The translations under genes were made by a program, and so were the position numbers. Below, piece by piece: positions 18,103 to 27,303 of a stretch of DNA of 64,000 nt. Numbering within the stretch: position 1 is the stretch's first letter; every line of letters begins with the position of its first letter. Source of the DNA: Nostoc favosum CHAB5714 (GTDB taxonomy: Bacteria; Cyanobacteriota; Cyanobacteriia; Cyanobacteriales; Nostocaceae); contig NZ_JAIVFQ010000018.1 in assembly GCF_020829495.1 (NCBI RefSeq), forward strand, positions 24,061 through 88,060, given 5' to 3'. The notes under the pieces were generated by a model. The model saw only the letters and a program-made list of their open reading frames with translations. It was not told the origin of the DNA and ran no database searches.

Positions 18103-18249
18103 TCAGCGAACAGTTATCAGTAGATTGGATGATTATTCATAACTGAATAACTGTTCACTGAGGTTAACAATTCTGATAAATTACATAAGTATTTCATCGC
18201 AGATGAAATCAGCTATTCTAGAAACTACAAATCAACAGGATTTACCAAA

Positions 18250-18429
18250 ATGACGACTCATTTTATTACCGCAGAAATTGATTTACAAGAAACTCCCGCA
18301 GAATTATTAGAAGTAATTGAAACAGAGTTAAAGAAACAAGGCGAACCTCTGCGTTGGGCAATTACCTCTGTGGACGTTGACGAACAAAAAGCTACAGTTG
18401 AAGCCGTGGTAACTACAGTTAAGAGTTAA
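18250..18429 (+). CDS. Small conserved hypothetical protein (59 aa)
   Basis: A clean ATG-TAA frame of 60 codons between the ferredoxin and DUF3326 genes, with an AACAGGAT purine stretch about 10 bases upstream. The product (MTTHFITAEIDLQETPAELL, then IETELKKQGEPLRWAITSVD and a VEAVVTTV strand) has an alternating beta-alpha-beta pattern and looks like a real compact protein. Homologues of this kind occur in cyanobacteria, but I cannot name a function. Heptamer repeats start within the stop codon region. Confidence 0.7.
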   Translation: MTTHFITAEIDLQETPAELLEVIETELKKQGEPLRWAITSVDVDEQKATVEAVVTTVKS

Positions 18430-18516
18430 GAGTTAGAAGTTAGGAGTTAGGAGTTAGTATTTGATGGCTTGTGATTCATAAACTCATCACTCATAACTCA
18501 GCACTCATAACTTACA

Positions 18517-19584
18517 ATGAATCGTCCATACACCGCTATTTTAATTGTACCAACTGGCGTTGGGGCTGCCATTGGGGGTTATGCAGGAGATGCTTTGCCT
18601 GTAGCCAAAGTTATAGCACAGGTTTGCGATCGCCTAATTACTCACCCCAATGTCCTTAATGGCGCAAGTTTGTATTGGAATCTCGCAAATGCTTTCTATG
18701 TTGAAGGTTACGGGCTTGACAAATTTGCGTCTGGGTGCTGGGGTTTGCGTCCAGTCCGCACTAATAAGGTAGGTTTGCTTTTAGACCAAGCTATTGAGCC
18801 AGAGTTACGGCTACGACATATACAAGCAGCAGATGCAGTCAGAGCAACTCTGGGATTGACCCTAACAGATTATGTAATTACTGATGCACCATTAAATGTA
18901 GAATTACGGTCTACAGCATCGGGAGCTAGTTGGGGAACAATTGGTAACCCAGATAGTTTATTACGGGCAGCAGAGATATTAATTAAAAAAGCCGGGGCAG
19001 AAGCGATCGCAGTTGTTGCCCGTTTCCCCGATGATATAGACTCAGAAGCAGTACAAAAATACCGCCAGGGTGAAGGCGTAGATTCTCTCGCGGGTGCAGA
19101 AGCCGTAATTAGCCATTTGCTAGTGCGAACCTTTCAAATTCCTTGCGCCCATTCTCCCGCCCTTTTGAGCGAACCTCCACAACCTGATTTATCTCCCCGT
19201 TCCGCCGCCGAAGAATTGGGCTATACCTTTTTGCCGTGCGTCCTTGTAGGATTAAGTCGTGCCCCACAATTTATAGTAGAGAGAGGAGCAATCGGATCGC
19301 AGCAAGAAGATATTTGGGTAGATGAAGTAGATGCTGCGATCGTACCTGCAACTGCTTGTGGTAGCAGTGCCTTACTGAGTTTAAGCCAAAGACGATGCCA
19401 AATAATTACAGTAGAAGAAAATAAAACTCTTATAAAAGTTCCTCCCCAACCGTTGGGGATCAAATCTATACAGGTAAACTCATATTTAGAAGCAGTAGGT
19501 ATATTGGTAGCACACAAAGCAGGTATTAATCCCGACGCTCTCCGTCCCAAATTATTACCTTTGCAGCCAGTAATTAAAAGTTAG
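18517..19584 (+). CDS. DUF3326 domain protein
   Basis: 355 aa, spanning the full DUF3326 family found mainly in cyanobacteria and plants. Conserved segments visible are AILIVPTGVGAAIGGYAGDA, LITHPNVLNGASLYW, NVLYVEGYGLD-like (NAFYVEGYGLDKF), GNPDSLLRAAE and VVARFPDD. No transmembrane segment; probably cytoplasmic. Function is not established. The flanking DNA on both sides is GAGTTAG heptamer repeat. The ATG lies 87 bp after the 59-aa gene. Confidence 0.88.
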   Translation: MNRPYTAILIVPTGVGAAIGGYAGDALPVAKVIAQVCDRLITHPNVLNGASLYWNLANAFYVEGYGLDKFASGCWGLRPVRTNKVGLLLDQAIEPELRLRHIQAADAVRATLGLTLTDYVITDAPLNVELRSTASGASWGTIGNPDSLLRAAEILIKKAGAEAIAVVARFPDDIDSEAVQKYRQGEGVDSLAGAEAVISHLLVRTFQIPCAHSPALLSEPPQPDLSPRSAAEELGYTFLPCVLVGLSRAPQFIVERGAIGSQQEDIWVDEVDAAIVPATACGSSALLSLSQRRCQIITVEENKTLIKVPPQPLGIKSIQVNSYLEAVGILVAHKAGINPDALRPKLLPLQPVIKS

Positions 19585-19637
19585 GAGTTAGGAGTTAGGA
19601 GTTAGGAGTTAGGAGTTAGAAGTTAGAAGTTAGAATT
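19578..19637. repeat. STRR array (GTTAGGA/GTTAGAA heptamers)
   Basis: Seven to eight 7-bp units directly following the DUF3326 stop codon. A shorter array of the same unit lies at about 18427-18460 just after the 59-aa gene, so the DUF3326 gene is bracketed by the same heptamer. Confidence 0.85.
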
Positions 19638-19740
19638 TATACTAATTCCCTGAATTACAGCTACAAACTATTTTCCCCTGCCTCCCCTGCTCCCTATGCC
19701 CCATGCCCCATGCCCAATGCCCCCTCTTTCTTAAAAACCC

Positions 19741-20343
19741 GTGATTGAACAACAAAAGCAAAAGCCAGAAATTCCATACCTGACGCGCATCCAAGTACTT
19801 GGCGCGATGGGAGCGACTGCAATCATTTTGTTGATAGTCGCCAAACTGTCGTTATACCTTGGCAACTTTTCCCTATTTTCTTGGGAATTGAACCAAAGAG
19901 AGTTGGTGTTGGGTGTAGGGTTGGGATTCGCCATCACCGCGTTAAGTGGCGTAGCTTATCGCGTTTGGACTGCCTATCGTAAAAGTGCAGATTATTATCT
20001 AGAAGTGGTACTGAGGCCCTTAGCCTTACCAGACTTAATTTGGCTGGGGTTACTACCAGGGTTGAGTGAAGAATTATTATTTAGAGGTGTAATGCTGCCA
20101 GCTTTAGGCTTGGATCATGTGGCTGTGATTGTATCCAGTCTTTGCTTTGGCATCTTGCATTTTAGCGGTTCTCAACAATGGCCTTATGTGATTTGGGCAA
20201 CAATTGTCGGGATGATATTCGCATATAGTGCCCTGCTCACTGGCAACTTATTAGTGCCGATTGTCGCTCACATTATTACCAATTGGATTTCTAGCTATTT
20301 CTGGAAAATGTCGCAATTGCGACAATTAAAAAATAAATTTTGA
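19741..20343 (+). CDS. CPBP family intramembrane metalloprotease
   Basis: 200 aa with about five to six hydrophobic helices. The three CPBP (Abi/Rce1-like) motifs are present: EELLFRG (glutamates plus arginine), FGILHFSG (histidine) and VAHIITNW (histidine and asparagine), which together bind zinc in the membrane. Substrates of cyanobacterial members are mostly unknown; the Rce1 group cleaves prenylated CAAX proteins. The start is GTG 19741 (VIEQQKQKPEIPYL); there is no upstream ATG in frame. The C-terminus is polar and lysine-rich. Confidence 0.9.
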   Translation: MIEQQKQKPEIPYLTRIQVLGAMGATAIILLIVAKLSLYLGNFSLFSWELNQRELVLGVGLGFAITALSGVAYRVWTAYRKSADYYLEVVLRPLALPDLIWLGLLPGLSEELLFRGVMLPALGLDHVAVIVSSLCFGILHFSGSQQWPYVIWATIVGMIFAYSALLTGNLLVPIVAHIITNWISSYFWKMSQLRQLKNKF

Positions 20344-20475
20344 GCTTCTAGGAATTAGTGCGTAGGCGTAGCCCAACCCAGGCATCGCACACTATCAACC
20401 ATAGAATAAATATTTATAAGTTATGCTTCAGTTGTGTTAACTACAGCTTCAACTTTACTTATAAACTTATGAGTA

Positions 20476-20882
20476 TTAGGACTTACGCATTGACAAGAAA
20501 GACCAAATATGAAGCAAGTTAAAAACCATATCTTTCGTAAGGGCTAAGCATTGCTCATACGTGTCAACTTAACGTAAAAGCCATGTCCCGCAAGGAACTG
20601 AAGTTCCTTGCTAATAGCTCAAGTCATCTCTTGATGACTAAATATAGCAAAAAATCTTTAGTCTACTTCAGTAGACTTTAGCTAAAAGCCAAAGAACTTT
20701 AGTTCGAGGCGGGTGAGTCAAGCTTTCAGTTAAGCTACTTTTAGCTTAAGTTGACACCAATGAGCAATGCTGTGCCCCTACAGCATGGTCTATTTACGAT
20801 CGCAGGATAATTAAGAAAGCCTGAAATAACCTATTTTAGGTAATGCACATCACGATGCATTTGTACAGTGCGTAAGTCCTAA
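20476..20882. mobile_element. MITE-like element with TTAGGACTTACGCA ends, carrying a nested hairpin element
   Basis: A perfect 14-bp inverted repeat: TTAGGACTTACGCA at 20476-20489 and TGCGTAAGTCCTAA at 20869-20882. GTA flanks both sides (20473-20475, 20883-20885), a possible 3-bp target duplication. Inside is a second inverted pair, GTCAACTTAA / TTAAGTTGACAC, enclosing hairpin element copy B, so one repeat has entered another. It has no coding capacity. It sits within a roughly 60-bp direct repeat (GTTATGCTTcAGTTgTgTTAA... type, near 20417, 20890 and 20978). The 1.2-kb gap to the GAF gene has no gene. Confidence 0.7.
20587..20713. repeat. Four-hairpin palindromic element, copy B
   Basis: Bounded by CCCGC and GCGGG. 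Hairpins in order: AAGGAACTgaAGTTCCTT, AGTCATCtcttGATGACT, AGTCTACTtcAGTAGACT, GAACTttAGTTC. GCTaatAGC and TTAGCTaaAAGCC join them. Stem sequences differ from copies A and C, but the loops (ga in the first, tt in the last) and the order are the same. Confidence 0.7.
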
Positions 20883-21542
20883 GTATTTATAATTACTGCT
20901 TAAGTTGTATTAACTACAGTTTTAACTTTATTTATAGTATGATGAGCGTTTATAACTACAACTTCAAAAGTTATAAGTTATGCTTAAGTTATATTAAATA
21001 TAGCTTCAGATTTAATTATGTGTTAGAAATTTTTTATAAAGCGTGTTTATGTAATTGGAGCTACAGAGATTTTTAGTCAAGTAGACTACAATAAACATAT
21101 TTAAACCCAAACTCCTTCCTGCACTTCGTGCCGCTACACAAATCTAAGGAAGGTGAGTAGTAAGTCTCTCTCTGTCAAGAGGCTTAAAGGCTTATTTTCG
21201 CGTTGTTCCTTCTCTTTCTGAGGGGGGAGGCTAACTCTGATAAGTCTGTATGACTCTTGTTGAAAAAGAAAGAATTTTTGGCTGTTTTGCCAGAAAACTA
21301 CAACACCTGATGAGAAAATAAGACATTAAACAAAGCGATCGCCATTTTATTGTTAACAAGCCCGTTAATCAGACCTGATTTTTTTTGAGGTCAAAGGCAA
21401 CAAAAGCTTTATGGGGCACGATGTAAAAGGTTAGTCCCTCAAAATAAGCCTGAAAGCCAATCCTTGTTTAATAAGTTTTGTGTAGAATTTGGTGGAGAGG
21501 TTATTTACTTGATTCTCAATTGCAGCAATCCAGGTTTCATTT

Positions 21543-24125
21543 ATGAATCAGTCTTTTTCTCAAAACCAAGCAAGACGAAATCGTGAACAAAGGCTGTGGC
21601 AACAAAAATGGAGTTTAAAAACTAAAGCGATTGTTTGGGCACTAAGCATTAGTATCCTTCCTGTGGTTGCAATTGGAACAGCTACTTACTACTATGGCAT
21701 TAATTTAATTACCAAACAAATTCCGCAAGTCAGACTTGAGAGTGCAGCAAGTTCAACAGAAACTGAACTAGCTCTACAAAGACAATTGTCACTCTTGTTA
21801 ACTGGTATGGGAGTAACAGCAATTTTAACAGGTGCGATCGCTGTTTTTGTGACTAATCGAGCTATTAGTCGAGTCAGTAAAGCTGCGGCAATTTCTAATA
21901 GTATCAAAAACAAGCTGCGTCCAGACAGTGAGTTTACTCAATATTTCATCGCTAACGAAGATGAATTAGTGATGTTAGAGAGAAACATAAACTTATTTAC
22001 AGAGCTGCTTTCAGTTTTGATAAAGGAAAAAGAAACCGAAGCTGATTACTCCCAACTATTGATGAAAGTTACGCGATGGGTTCGAGAATCATTCAATGAA
22101 GAAGATGTTCTCAAAATTACCTCAGAAGAAATTCGTAAAGCTTTAAGCATTGACCGCGTAAGCATTTTTTGCTTCAACTCCAATTGTAATGGAACTTTTA
22201 TCGCTGAGTCAGTGGCACCTGGTTTACCAAGAATATTAGGGGTTACAGTCTCTGAGCCTGGGTTCGAGGCAGGGTATATAGAAAAATACCAGAATGGTTC
22301 CATCCGTGCTATTGATAATATCTATCAAGCCGATCTCAGTGATGATGATATTGAGTTGCTAGAGCAATTTGCTGTCAAATCTAATTTAGTAGCACCTATT
22401 CTCAAAGGCAAACAGCTATTCGGTTTATTGATTGCACATCAGTGTTCTAGAATTCGCTTTTGGCAGCAGTCTGAGATTGATTTGTTCACTCAGATAGCTA
22501 TACAAGTAGGATTCGCCCTTGACTACACCAAACTTCTAGAACAGGTTGATACGAAGGCAGATATAGCTCAGGTATTTATCGAAATTACCCGTAGCATTCG
22601 CCAATCACTTAACGAAGAGGATGTCATCAAAACCACCGTGGAAGAAGTTCGTAAAGCACTGGGCAGCGATCGCGTGCTAGTTTATACATTTGACGCTAGT
22701 TGGTCTGGAACAGTGATTGCAGAATCAGTGGTTCCAGGTTATCCCAAAGTTTTGCGGTCTGAAATCCAAGACCCATGTTTCGCTCAGGACTATGTAGAAA
22801 AGTATCAGTCTGGTCGCGTTCAAGCCATAAACAACATTTATGAAGCTGGTTTGCGTGATTGTCATATTAACCTGCTCGAATCCTTTGGTGTGAAAGCAAA
22901 TTTGGTCGCACCCATTCTCAAAGATGAACAGCTTTTTGGCTTATTAGTTGCACATCAATGCTCCAGACCCCGTGATTGGCAACAGTCTGAGATTGATTTA
23001 TGTGCCCAAATAGCGATGGAAGTAGGATTTGCTCTCGACCATGCAAGGCTCGTGCAACGAATCGAGGCTGAGAGTGTGCAAAGTCAGTTGCTGGCGGATA
23101 CTATCGGCAGCATTCGCCAATCGCTCAACGAAGAGGATGTCCTGAAAACCACTGTAGAAGAGGTTCGTAAAGTACTAAGTACTGACCGAGTGATGGTTTA
23201 TAGCTTTAATGCTAATTATTCTGGAACTGTGATTGCCGAATCAGTTGTCCTCACCTACCCAAAAGTTTTACGATCTGAAATCCAAGACCTATATTTTGGT
23301 CAAGGCTATGTAGAAGATTATCAGTCTGGTCGCGTTTTAGCAATAAACAACATTTACGAAGCCGGTTTGGCTGATTATCAGATTAACCTACTCGAATCCT
23401 TTGCTGTCAAAGCAAATTTAGTTGCCCCCATTCTTAAGGATGAACAACTATTTGGTTTATTAATTGCACATCAGTGTTCCAAACCTCGTGATTGGCAACA
23501 ATCTGAGATTGATTTATTTGGCCAGATAGCGATGCAAGTGGGATTTGCTCTCGACCATGCAAGACTCCTGCAACGAATCGAAGCTGAAAGTAGGCGAAGT
23601 CAGTTACTGGTGGATATTACCCGCAGCATTCGCCAATCGCTTAACGAAGAGGATGTCATCAAAACCACTGTGGAAGAGGTTCGCAAAGCACTGAGTGTTG
23701 ACCGAGTATTGGTTTATAGCTTTTACGCTAATTGGTTCGGAATTATAATTGCTGAATCAGTAGTTCCAGGTTATCCCAAAGTTTTGCGGTCTAAAATCTA
23801 CGACCCCTGTTTCACTGAAAACTATATAGAAAAGTACAAGTCTGGTCGTGTTGTCGCAATAAACAACATTTATGAGGCCGGTTTGGCTGATTGTCACGTT
23901 ACCCTGCTCGAATCCTTTGGTGTGAAAGCAAATTTAATAGCACCCATTATCAAAGATGAGCAGCTGTTTGGCTTGTTAGTTGCACATCAGTGTTCTGGCC
24001 CCCGTGATTGGCAACAGCCTGAGATTGATTTATTTACCCAGATAGCGATGCAAGTAGGATTTACTCTCGATCATGCTAGGCTTTTACAAGCATATCAAGC
24101 TACTGAAGCTAACTCTGGTGAATAG
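21543..24125 (+). CDS. Membrane protein with four GAF domains, two of them DXCF-type cyanobacteriochromes
   Basis: 860 aa. There are two transmembrane helices (about 28-50 and 82-104), a HAMP-like linker, then four GAF domains (about 180-335, 355-505, 528-675, 699-850). GAF2 has both chromophore cysteines of DXCF cyanobacteriochromes: DPCF (Cys412) and RDCH (Cys440, His441). GAF4 has DPCF (Cys756) and ADCH (Cys784, His785). GAF1 (EPGF, SDDD) and GAF3 (DLYF, ADYQ) have lost both cysteines. Known relatives of the PixJ type end in a methyl-accepting chemotaxis domain; here the protein stops about 10 residues after GAF4, with no output domain. The four domains are very similar at DNA level, so they arose by internal duplication. 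Light sensing is inferred from motifs. Confidence 0.9.
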   Translation: MNQSFSQNQARRNREQRLWQQKWSLKTKAIVWALSISILPVVAIGTATYYYGINLITKQIPQVRLESAASSTETELALQRQLSLLLTGMGVTAILTGAIAVFVTNRAISRVSKAAAISNSIKNKLRPDSEFTQYFIANEDELVMLERNINLFTELLSVLIKEKETEADYSQLLMKVTRWVRESFNEEDVLKITSEEIRKALSIDRVSIFCFNSNCNGTFIAESVAPGLPRILGVTVSEPGFEAGYIEKYQNGSIRAIDNIYQADLSDDDIELLEQFAVKSNLVAPILKGKQLFGLLIAHQCSRIRFWQQSEIDLFTQIAIQVGFALDYTKLLEQVDTKADIAQVFIEITRSIRQSLNEEDVIKTTVEEVRKALGSDRVLVYTFDASWSGTVIAESVVPGYPKVLRSEIQDPCFAQDYVEKYQSGRVQAINNIYEAGLRDCHINLLESFGVKANLVAPILKDEQLFGLLVAHQCSRPRDWQQSEIDLCAQIAMEVGFALDHARLVQRIEAESVQSQLLADTIGSIRQSLNEEDVLKTTVEEVRKVLSTDRVMVYSFNANYSGTVIAESVVLTYPKVLRSEIQDLYFGQGYVEDYQSGRVLAINNIYEAGLADYQINLLESFAVKANLVAPILKDEQLFGLLIAHQCSKPRDWQQSEIDLFGQIAMQVGFALDHARLLQRIEAESRRSQLLVDITRSIRQSLNEEDVIKTTVEEVRKALSVDRVLVYSFYANWFGIIIAESVVPGYPKVLRSKIYDPCFTENYIEKYKSGRVVAINNIYEAGLADCHVTLLESFGVKANLIAPIIKDEQLFGLLVAHQCSGPRDWQQPEIDLFTQIAMQVGFTLDHARLLQAYQATEANSGE

Positions 24126-24167
24126 CTTTATGGAAGAGGATGCAATAGACATCTGGCGAAAAAGAAC

Positions 24168-24196
24168 GTAGAGACGTAGCACTGCTACGTCTCTAC
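24168..24196. repeat. Palindromic repeat (GTAGAGACGTAGCA)
   Basis: A perfect 14-bp stem, GTAGAGACGTAGCA and its complement around one central C. Its ends (GTAGAGACG...) match the palindrome embedded in mutL at 43516-43671. Not a likely terminator, as there is no T-run. Confidence 0.75.
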
Positions 24197-24361
24197 AAGG
24201 GTTCTGGGTAACGCATATTTAATTTTTACCAGATGTCTAATATCATGTGCGGGTAAAAACTTATCATTTAGACCGCAGGGGGCACAAAGCTTGGGGAAAG
24301 AGGCTTTTGGGATTTTTGCACAGATGGGGTAATCATAACTGATTAACCAGACTTGATATAA

Positions 24362-24602
24362 TATCATGTCCGCTTGATTCCTTATTAAACCTGAAGAACC
24401 CCACCCCGCCAAAGCTACGCTTCGTCTCCCCTCCCGAAGAGCGGGGAGGGGATTAAGGGGTGGGGTGCAATGATTGTGGGAATCATAGTCATTGTACCCC
24501 ACCCCGCCAAAGCTGCGCTTTGTCTCCCCTCCCCAAGGCATCGGGGAGGGGATTAAGGGGTGGGCTGATTCGGGTTTAATAAGTAATCAAGCGGACATGA
24601 TA
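24362..24602. mobile_element. MITE, TATCATGTCCGC-TIR family (TAA target duplication), internally duplicated
   Basis: Ends TATCATGTCCGC and GCGGACATGATA, flanked by TAA on both sides (24359-24361, 24603-24605). At 241 bp it is longer than the usual 147 bp because the CCCCACCCCGCCAAAGCT...GGGGAGGGGATTAAGGGGTGGGG core occurs twice. It is followed directly by a CAATAC-family element. Confidence 0.8.
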
Positions 24603-24604
24603 TA

Positions 24605-24734
24605 ATACGGTTCGGTTAAGCCCAAAAAAGAAAAATGTGTAGGTTGGGTTGAGGAACGAAACCCAACAAACCCTGCAATAGTTGGGTTTCGTTCCTCAAC
24701 CACAACCTACAAATATTCTTAACCACAAGCGTAT
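24605..24734. mobile_element. CAATAC-TIR family element with GGTTGGG interior
   Basis: Ends AATACGGTTCGGTTAAG and CTTAACCACAAGCGTAT are imperfectly inverted. Inside, GTAGGTTGGGTTGAGGAACG pairs with CGTTCCTCAACCacAACCTAC. The interior matches the elements at 9392-9575 and 48761-48834. It abuts the preceding MITE. Confidence 0.65.
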
Positions 24735-24751
24735 CAAGCTACTAAAGCTTA

Positions 24752-25396
24752 TCATTTTGACGAAGAAGCTGCTAGAGCGATCGCTAATGGCAAAATCCGA
24801 TGTTCCTGAATTTGAATCCTGGCGTGGAGTGTTTCTGCTGTATCATCGGGCAATACTGGTACTGCGGCTTGCATTAATATTGGGCCACTGTCCATTTCTA
24901 AACAAGCTATATGCGCTGTACAACCAGTGATTTTTACCCCAGATGCCAAGGCTTGTTCTACAGCATGGATTCCCTTGAAACTAGGTAACAAACTAGGATG
25001 GATATTAATAATTTTATCAGGAAAGGCATCGATGAAAACTGATGTTAACAATCGCATCCAACCTGCCAAAATCACCCATTCCACATCGTAGTGCTGCAAT
25101 GTCTGCACAATTTTCTCATCAAACTCTTCTCTGCTTTTATAGTTGCGGTGATTCAATAAAACAGCTTCTACACCTCTATTGGCTGCTCTTACGGCTGCTT
25201 TCGCCGAGGGGTTATTGTAAATTAAAACTTGAATTTGGCCATTTAGCTGCCCATTTTGGATAGCTTGGGCAACTACATCAAAATTGCTGCCATTCCCAGA
25301 AGCCATAATTCCCAGTTTTAGAGGGGCGACTTGTTGGCAAATATCGCTAATGCTGGGAGAAACCAAGCTAAGGGTAGAATCAGGGCGGAAGGTCAT
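24752..25396 (-). CDS. purN: Phosphoribosylglycinamide formyltransferase (GART)
   Basis: 214 aa. It transfers the formyl group of 10-formyl-THF to GAR in purine biosynthesis. Signature segments: LGIMASGNGSNFDVV (phosphate loop), the catalytic asparagine and histidine in IINIHPSLLPSFKG, TGCTAHIACLEMDSGPI with the catalytic aspartate, and VLPDDTAETLHARI. The roughly 28-residue N-terminal extension before the first strand is usual in cyanobacterial PurN. The gene starts 24 bp from the divergent ABC permease gene, so the two promoters must lie within or overlap the genes. Confidence 0.95.
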   Translation of the reverse strand: MTFRPDSTLSLVSPSISDICQQVAPLKLGIMASGNGSNFDVVAQAIQNGQLNGQIQVLIYNNPSAKAAVRAANRGVEAVLLNHRNYKSREEFDEKIVQTLQHYDVEWVILAGWMRLLTSVFIDAFPDKIINIHPSLLPSFKGIHAVEQALASGVKITGCTAHIACLEMDSGPILMQAAVPVLPDDTAETLHARIQIQEHRILPLAIALAASSSK

Positions 25397-25420
25397 AACA
25401 GCTAAGAGGGTTAATTATAG

Positions 25421-26308
25421 ATGAAAAAAAAATATACTAATACTAAGTCCTGGTTGGATAATGATACAGTAGCTGCCTGGATTTTTCTCACACCAGCACT
25501 AATTTTGCTGGGCGTTTTTATCATTTGGCCGATCGCTTATTTGTTTTACCTCAGTTTCACTGCTGGTAGTTTCACTCTAAAAGGTATTTATTGGATAGGC
25601 TTAAAAAACTATTCGCGCTTGCTACTCAACCCCGACTTCTGGCAAGTTCTGGGTAACACCTTTTATTTTACTGTTGCCACTATCATTCCCAGTTTAGTTA
25701 TCTCTTTGGGATTGGCAGTGCTATTAAACCGCTCCATTCCCTTGCGGGGCATCTTGCGAAGTGCCTATTTTCTGCCTTCAATTATCTCACTTGTAGCAGC
25801 CGGTTTGGGATTTCGCTGGCTGTTTCAAACATTAGGGCCAGTGAACGGACTTTTAGATTTTTTCGGTATTCCAGACATAGCCTGGCTAGGAGACACATTT
25901 TGGGCAATGCCAGTAATTATTTTAATGAGTATTTGGAAACAACTCGGTTTCAATATGGTAGTTTTTTTAGCAGGGTTACAAGCAATTCCTCCCAGTCGTT
26001 ATGAAGCAGCAGATTTGGATGGAGCAAATGCTTGGCAACAATTTTGGTATATTACTCTCCCTGGATTGCGCCCGACTGTGATATTTGCAGTCATCACTAC
26101 CGCGATTTTTACATTGCGGAGTTTTGAGCAAGTTTTTGTGATGACTGGCGGTGGCCCACTGAATTCGACTAATTTGTTAGTTTACTACATTTACCAAGAG
26201 GCTTTTGGGCAATTTGATTTTGGTTATGCAGCGGCCGCCGCAACGGTGTTACTAGCAGCGACGCTGGTACTAATTTATTTGCAACTGCAAACTTGGGGAG
26301 AAGAGTAG
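25421..26308 (+). CDS. Sugar ABC transporter permease (MalF/UgpA type)
   Basis: 295 aa with six predicted transmembrane helices, the first at about 17-40 (AAWIFLTPALILLGVFIIWP). The EAA loop that docks on the ATPase is EAADLDGANAWQQFWYITLP (about 198-217). It belongs to the CUT1 carbohydrate-permease family, which normally works with a second permease, a binding protein and an ATPase. None of these is adjacent, so the rest of the transporter must be elsewhere, as is often the case in cyanobacteria. Substrate unknown (sugar or glycerol-phosphate type by family). Confidence 0.92.
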   Translation: MKKKYTNTKSWLDNDTVAAWIFLTPALILLGVFIIWPIAYLFYLSFTAGSFTLKGIYWIGLKNYSRLLLNPDFWQVLGNTFYFTVATIIPSLVISLGLAVLLNRSIPLRGILRSAYFLPSIISLVAAGLGFRWLFQTLGPVNGLLDFFGIPDIAWLGDTFWAMPVIILMSIWKQLGFNMVVFLAGLQAIPPSRYEAADLDGANAWQQFWYITLPGLRPTVIFAVITTAIFTLRSFEQVFVMTGGGPLNSTNLLVYYIYQEAFGQFDFGYAAAAATVLLAATLVLIYLQLQTWGEE

Positions 26309-26401
26309 GGGGCAGGGGGGGATTTTGGAAATTGCTGAATCATCATGCAAATATGCAATGCTACAAAATTTAGTGTATTCAGTTAGAAACAGCTAGAGTT
26401 T

Positions 26402-26971
26402 TTACTTTTTTTTATATAGGCTGCGATATTCCCAAGGATTCACAAATTTAGTATCACTCCAAATACCAAGCCGTTGTTCCTTCGCTTTAGCTTCGACTTG
26501 TTGAACTAAGTCTTTGCTAGGACACTTGTTTAAATAGGGACGATACACTTTCGCCAATCCTTCTTGCAACAATACCTGTTGCACAAAAGTGCCATTTTGT
26601 AAACGAACTTCGGCAATTTTACGTCCATAGCGATCGCTATCGGTGATATTCAAAGTCACGCGATCGCCTCCTTGTTGCACCAGTTCTTGCACCCGTTCTT
26701 GGGCTTTCACACCCCAAGTAAATTGATTGCGATCGCTAGTGCGTTTACTCTGCTTTTCTTTGTTAGTATGAGCTATTTCTGGCGCATCTACACAAGCAAA
26801 ACGCACGGTAAGATTTTTGCCATTGGTATCTTTCACTACTAAAGTATCGCCATCACTCACTCGCTCAACTGGTTCTCCAGAAGTACCGATAAAGCGATTG
26901 CAGCCTATCAAACCTAAAATTAGGATAGTTGCACAAAGCCAAAATCGCACTGGTTTAATTAATTTCTCCAT
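26402..26971 (-). CDS. Thermonuclease-family lipoprotein
   Basis: 189 aa. A hydrophobic leader ends in the lipobox LIGC (about residues 21-24), so the protein is probably anchored at the membrane surface. The staphylococcal-nuclease fold follows: VSDGDTLVV (Ca-binding Asp), VRFACVDAPE with the catalytic Arg and Asp, then RVTLNITDSDRYGRKIAEV and VQQVLLQEGLAKVYR containing further active-site residues. It would degrade extracellular or periplasmic nucleic acids. The stop is 93 bp from the convergent ABC permease gene. Confidence 0.93.
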   Translation of the reverse strand: MEKLIKPVRFWLCATILILGLIGCNRFIGTSGEPVERVSDGDTLVVKDTNGKNLTVRFACVDAPEIAHTNKEKQSKRTSDRNQFTWGVKAQERVQELVQQGGDRVTLNITDSDRYGRKIAEVRLQNGTFVQQVLLQEGLAKVYRPYLNKCPSKDLVQQVEAKAKEQRLGIWSDTKFVNPWEYRSLYKKK

Positions 26972-27055
26972 CCAAAGTTACCAAATTACCTCTGTGGGAT
27001 GATACTAGCAAAATGCAAAGATATATAGCGCTTCTCTGTTGAGTGCAATACAGAC

Positions 27056-27130
27056 CTAACCCCCAGCCCCAACCCTTGTAGCGTTGGGGAGTAAGATTCA
27101 AAGCCTCTCCTTTTAGGAGAGAGGAATGGA
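27056..27130. repeat. Dispersed repeat (ccccagcccc...gttggggag type) in a 330-bp gap
   Basis: ACCCCCAGCCCCAACCCTTG and CTCTCCTTTTAGGAGAGAGG are fragments of the repeat family seen at 10741-10858 and 44415-44505. The rest of the gap between the nuclease gene and the ferritin-like gene has no gene. Confidence 0.5.
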
Positions 27131-27303
27131 AGTGAGGTCAAAGTGTATTGCTTCCATTCGAGAACCGCTATATTTGTTAACCGTTGACATAATTGCCACA
27201 GGCAATTGAAAATTCCAAATGGTAAGAGCCTCTGGCGGCACACTATAGAAAATGCGGATTAGTATAAGAATTGTAACCTTCCAATTGTCGGCGGGAATTT
27301 CTG

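Noticed and set aside
24168..24196. Terminator of the GAF-array gene
   Set aside because: The 14-bp palindrome has one central base and no T-run, and belongs to a dispersed repeat family.
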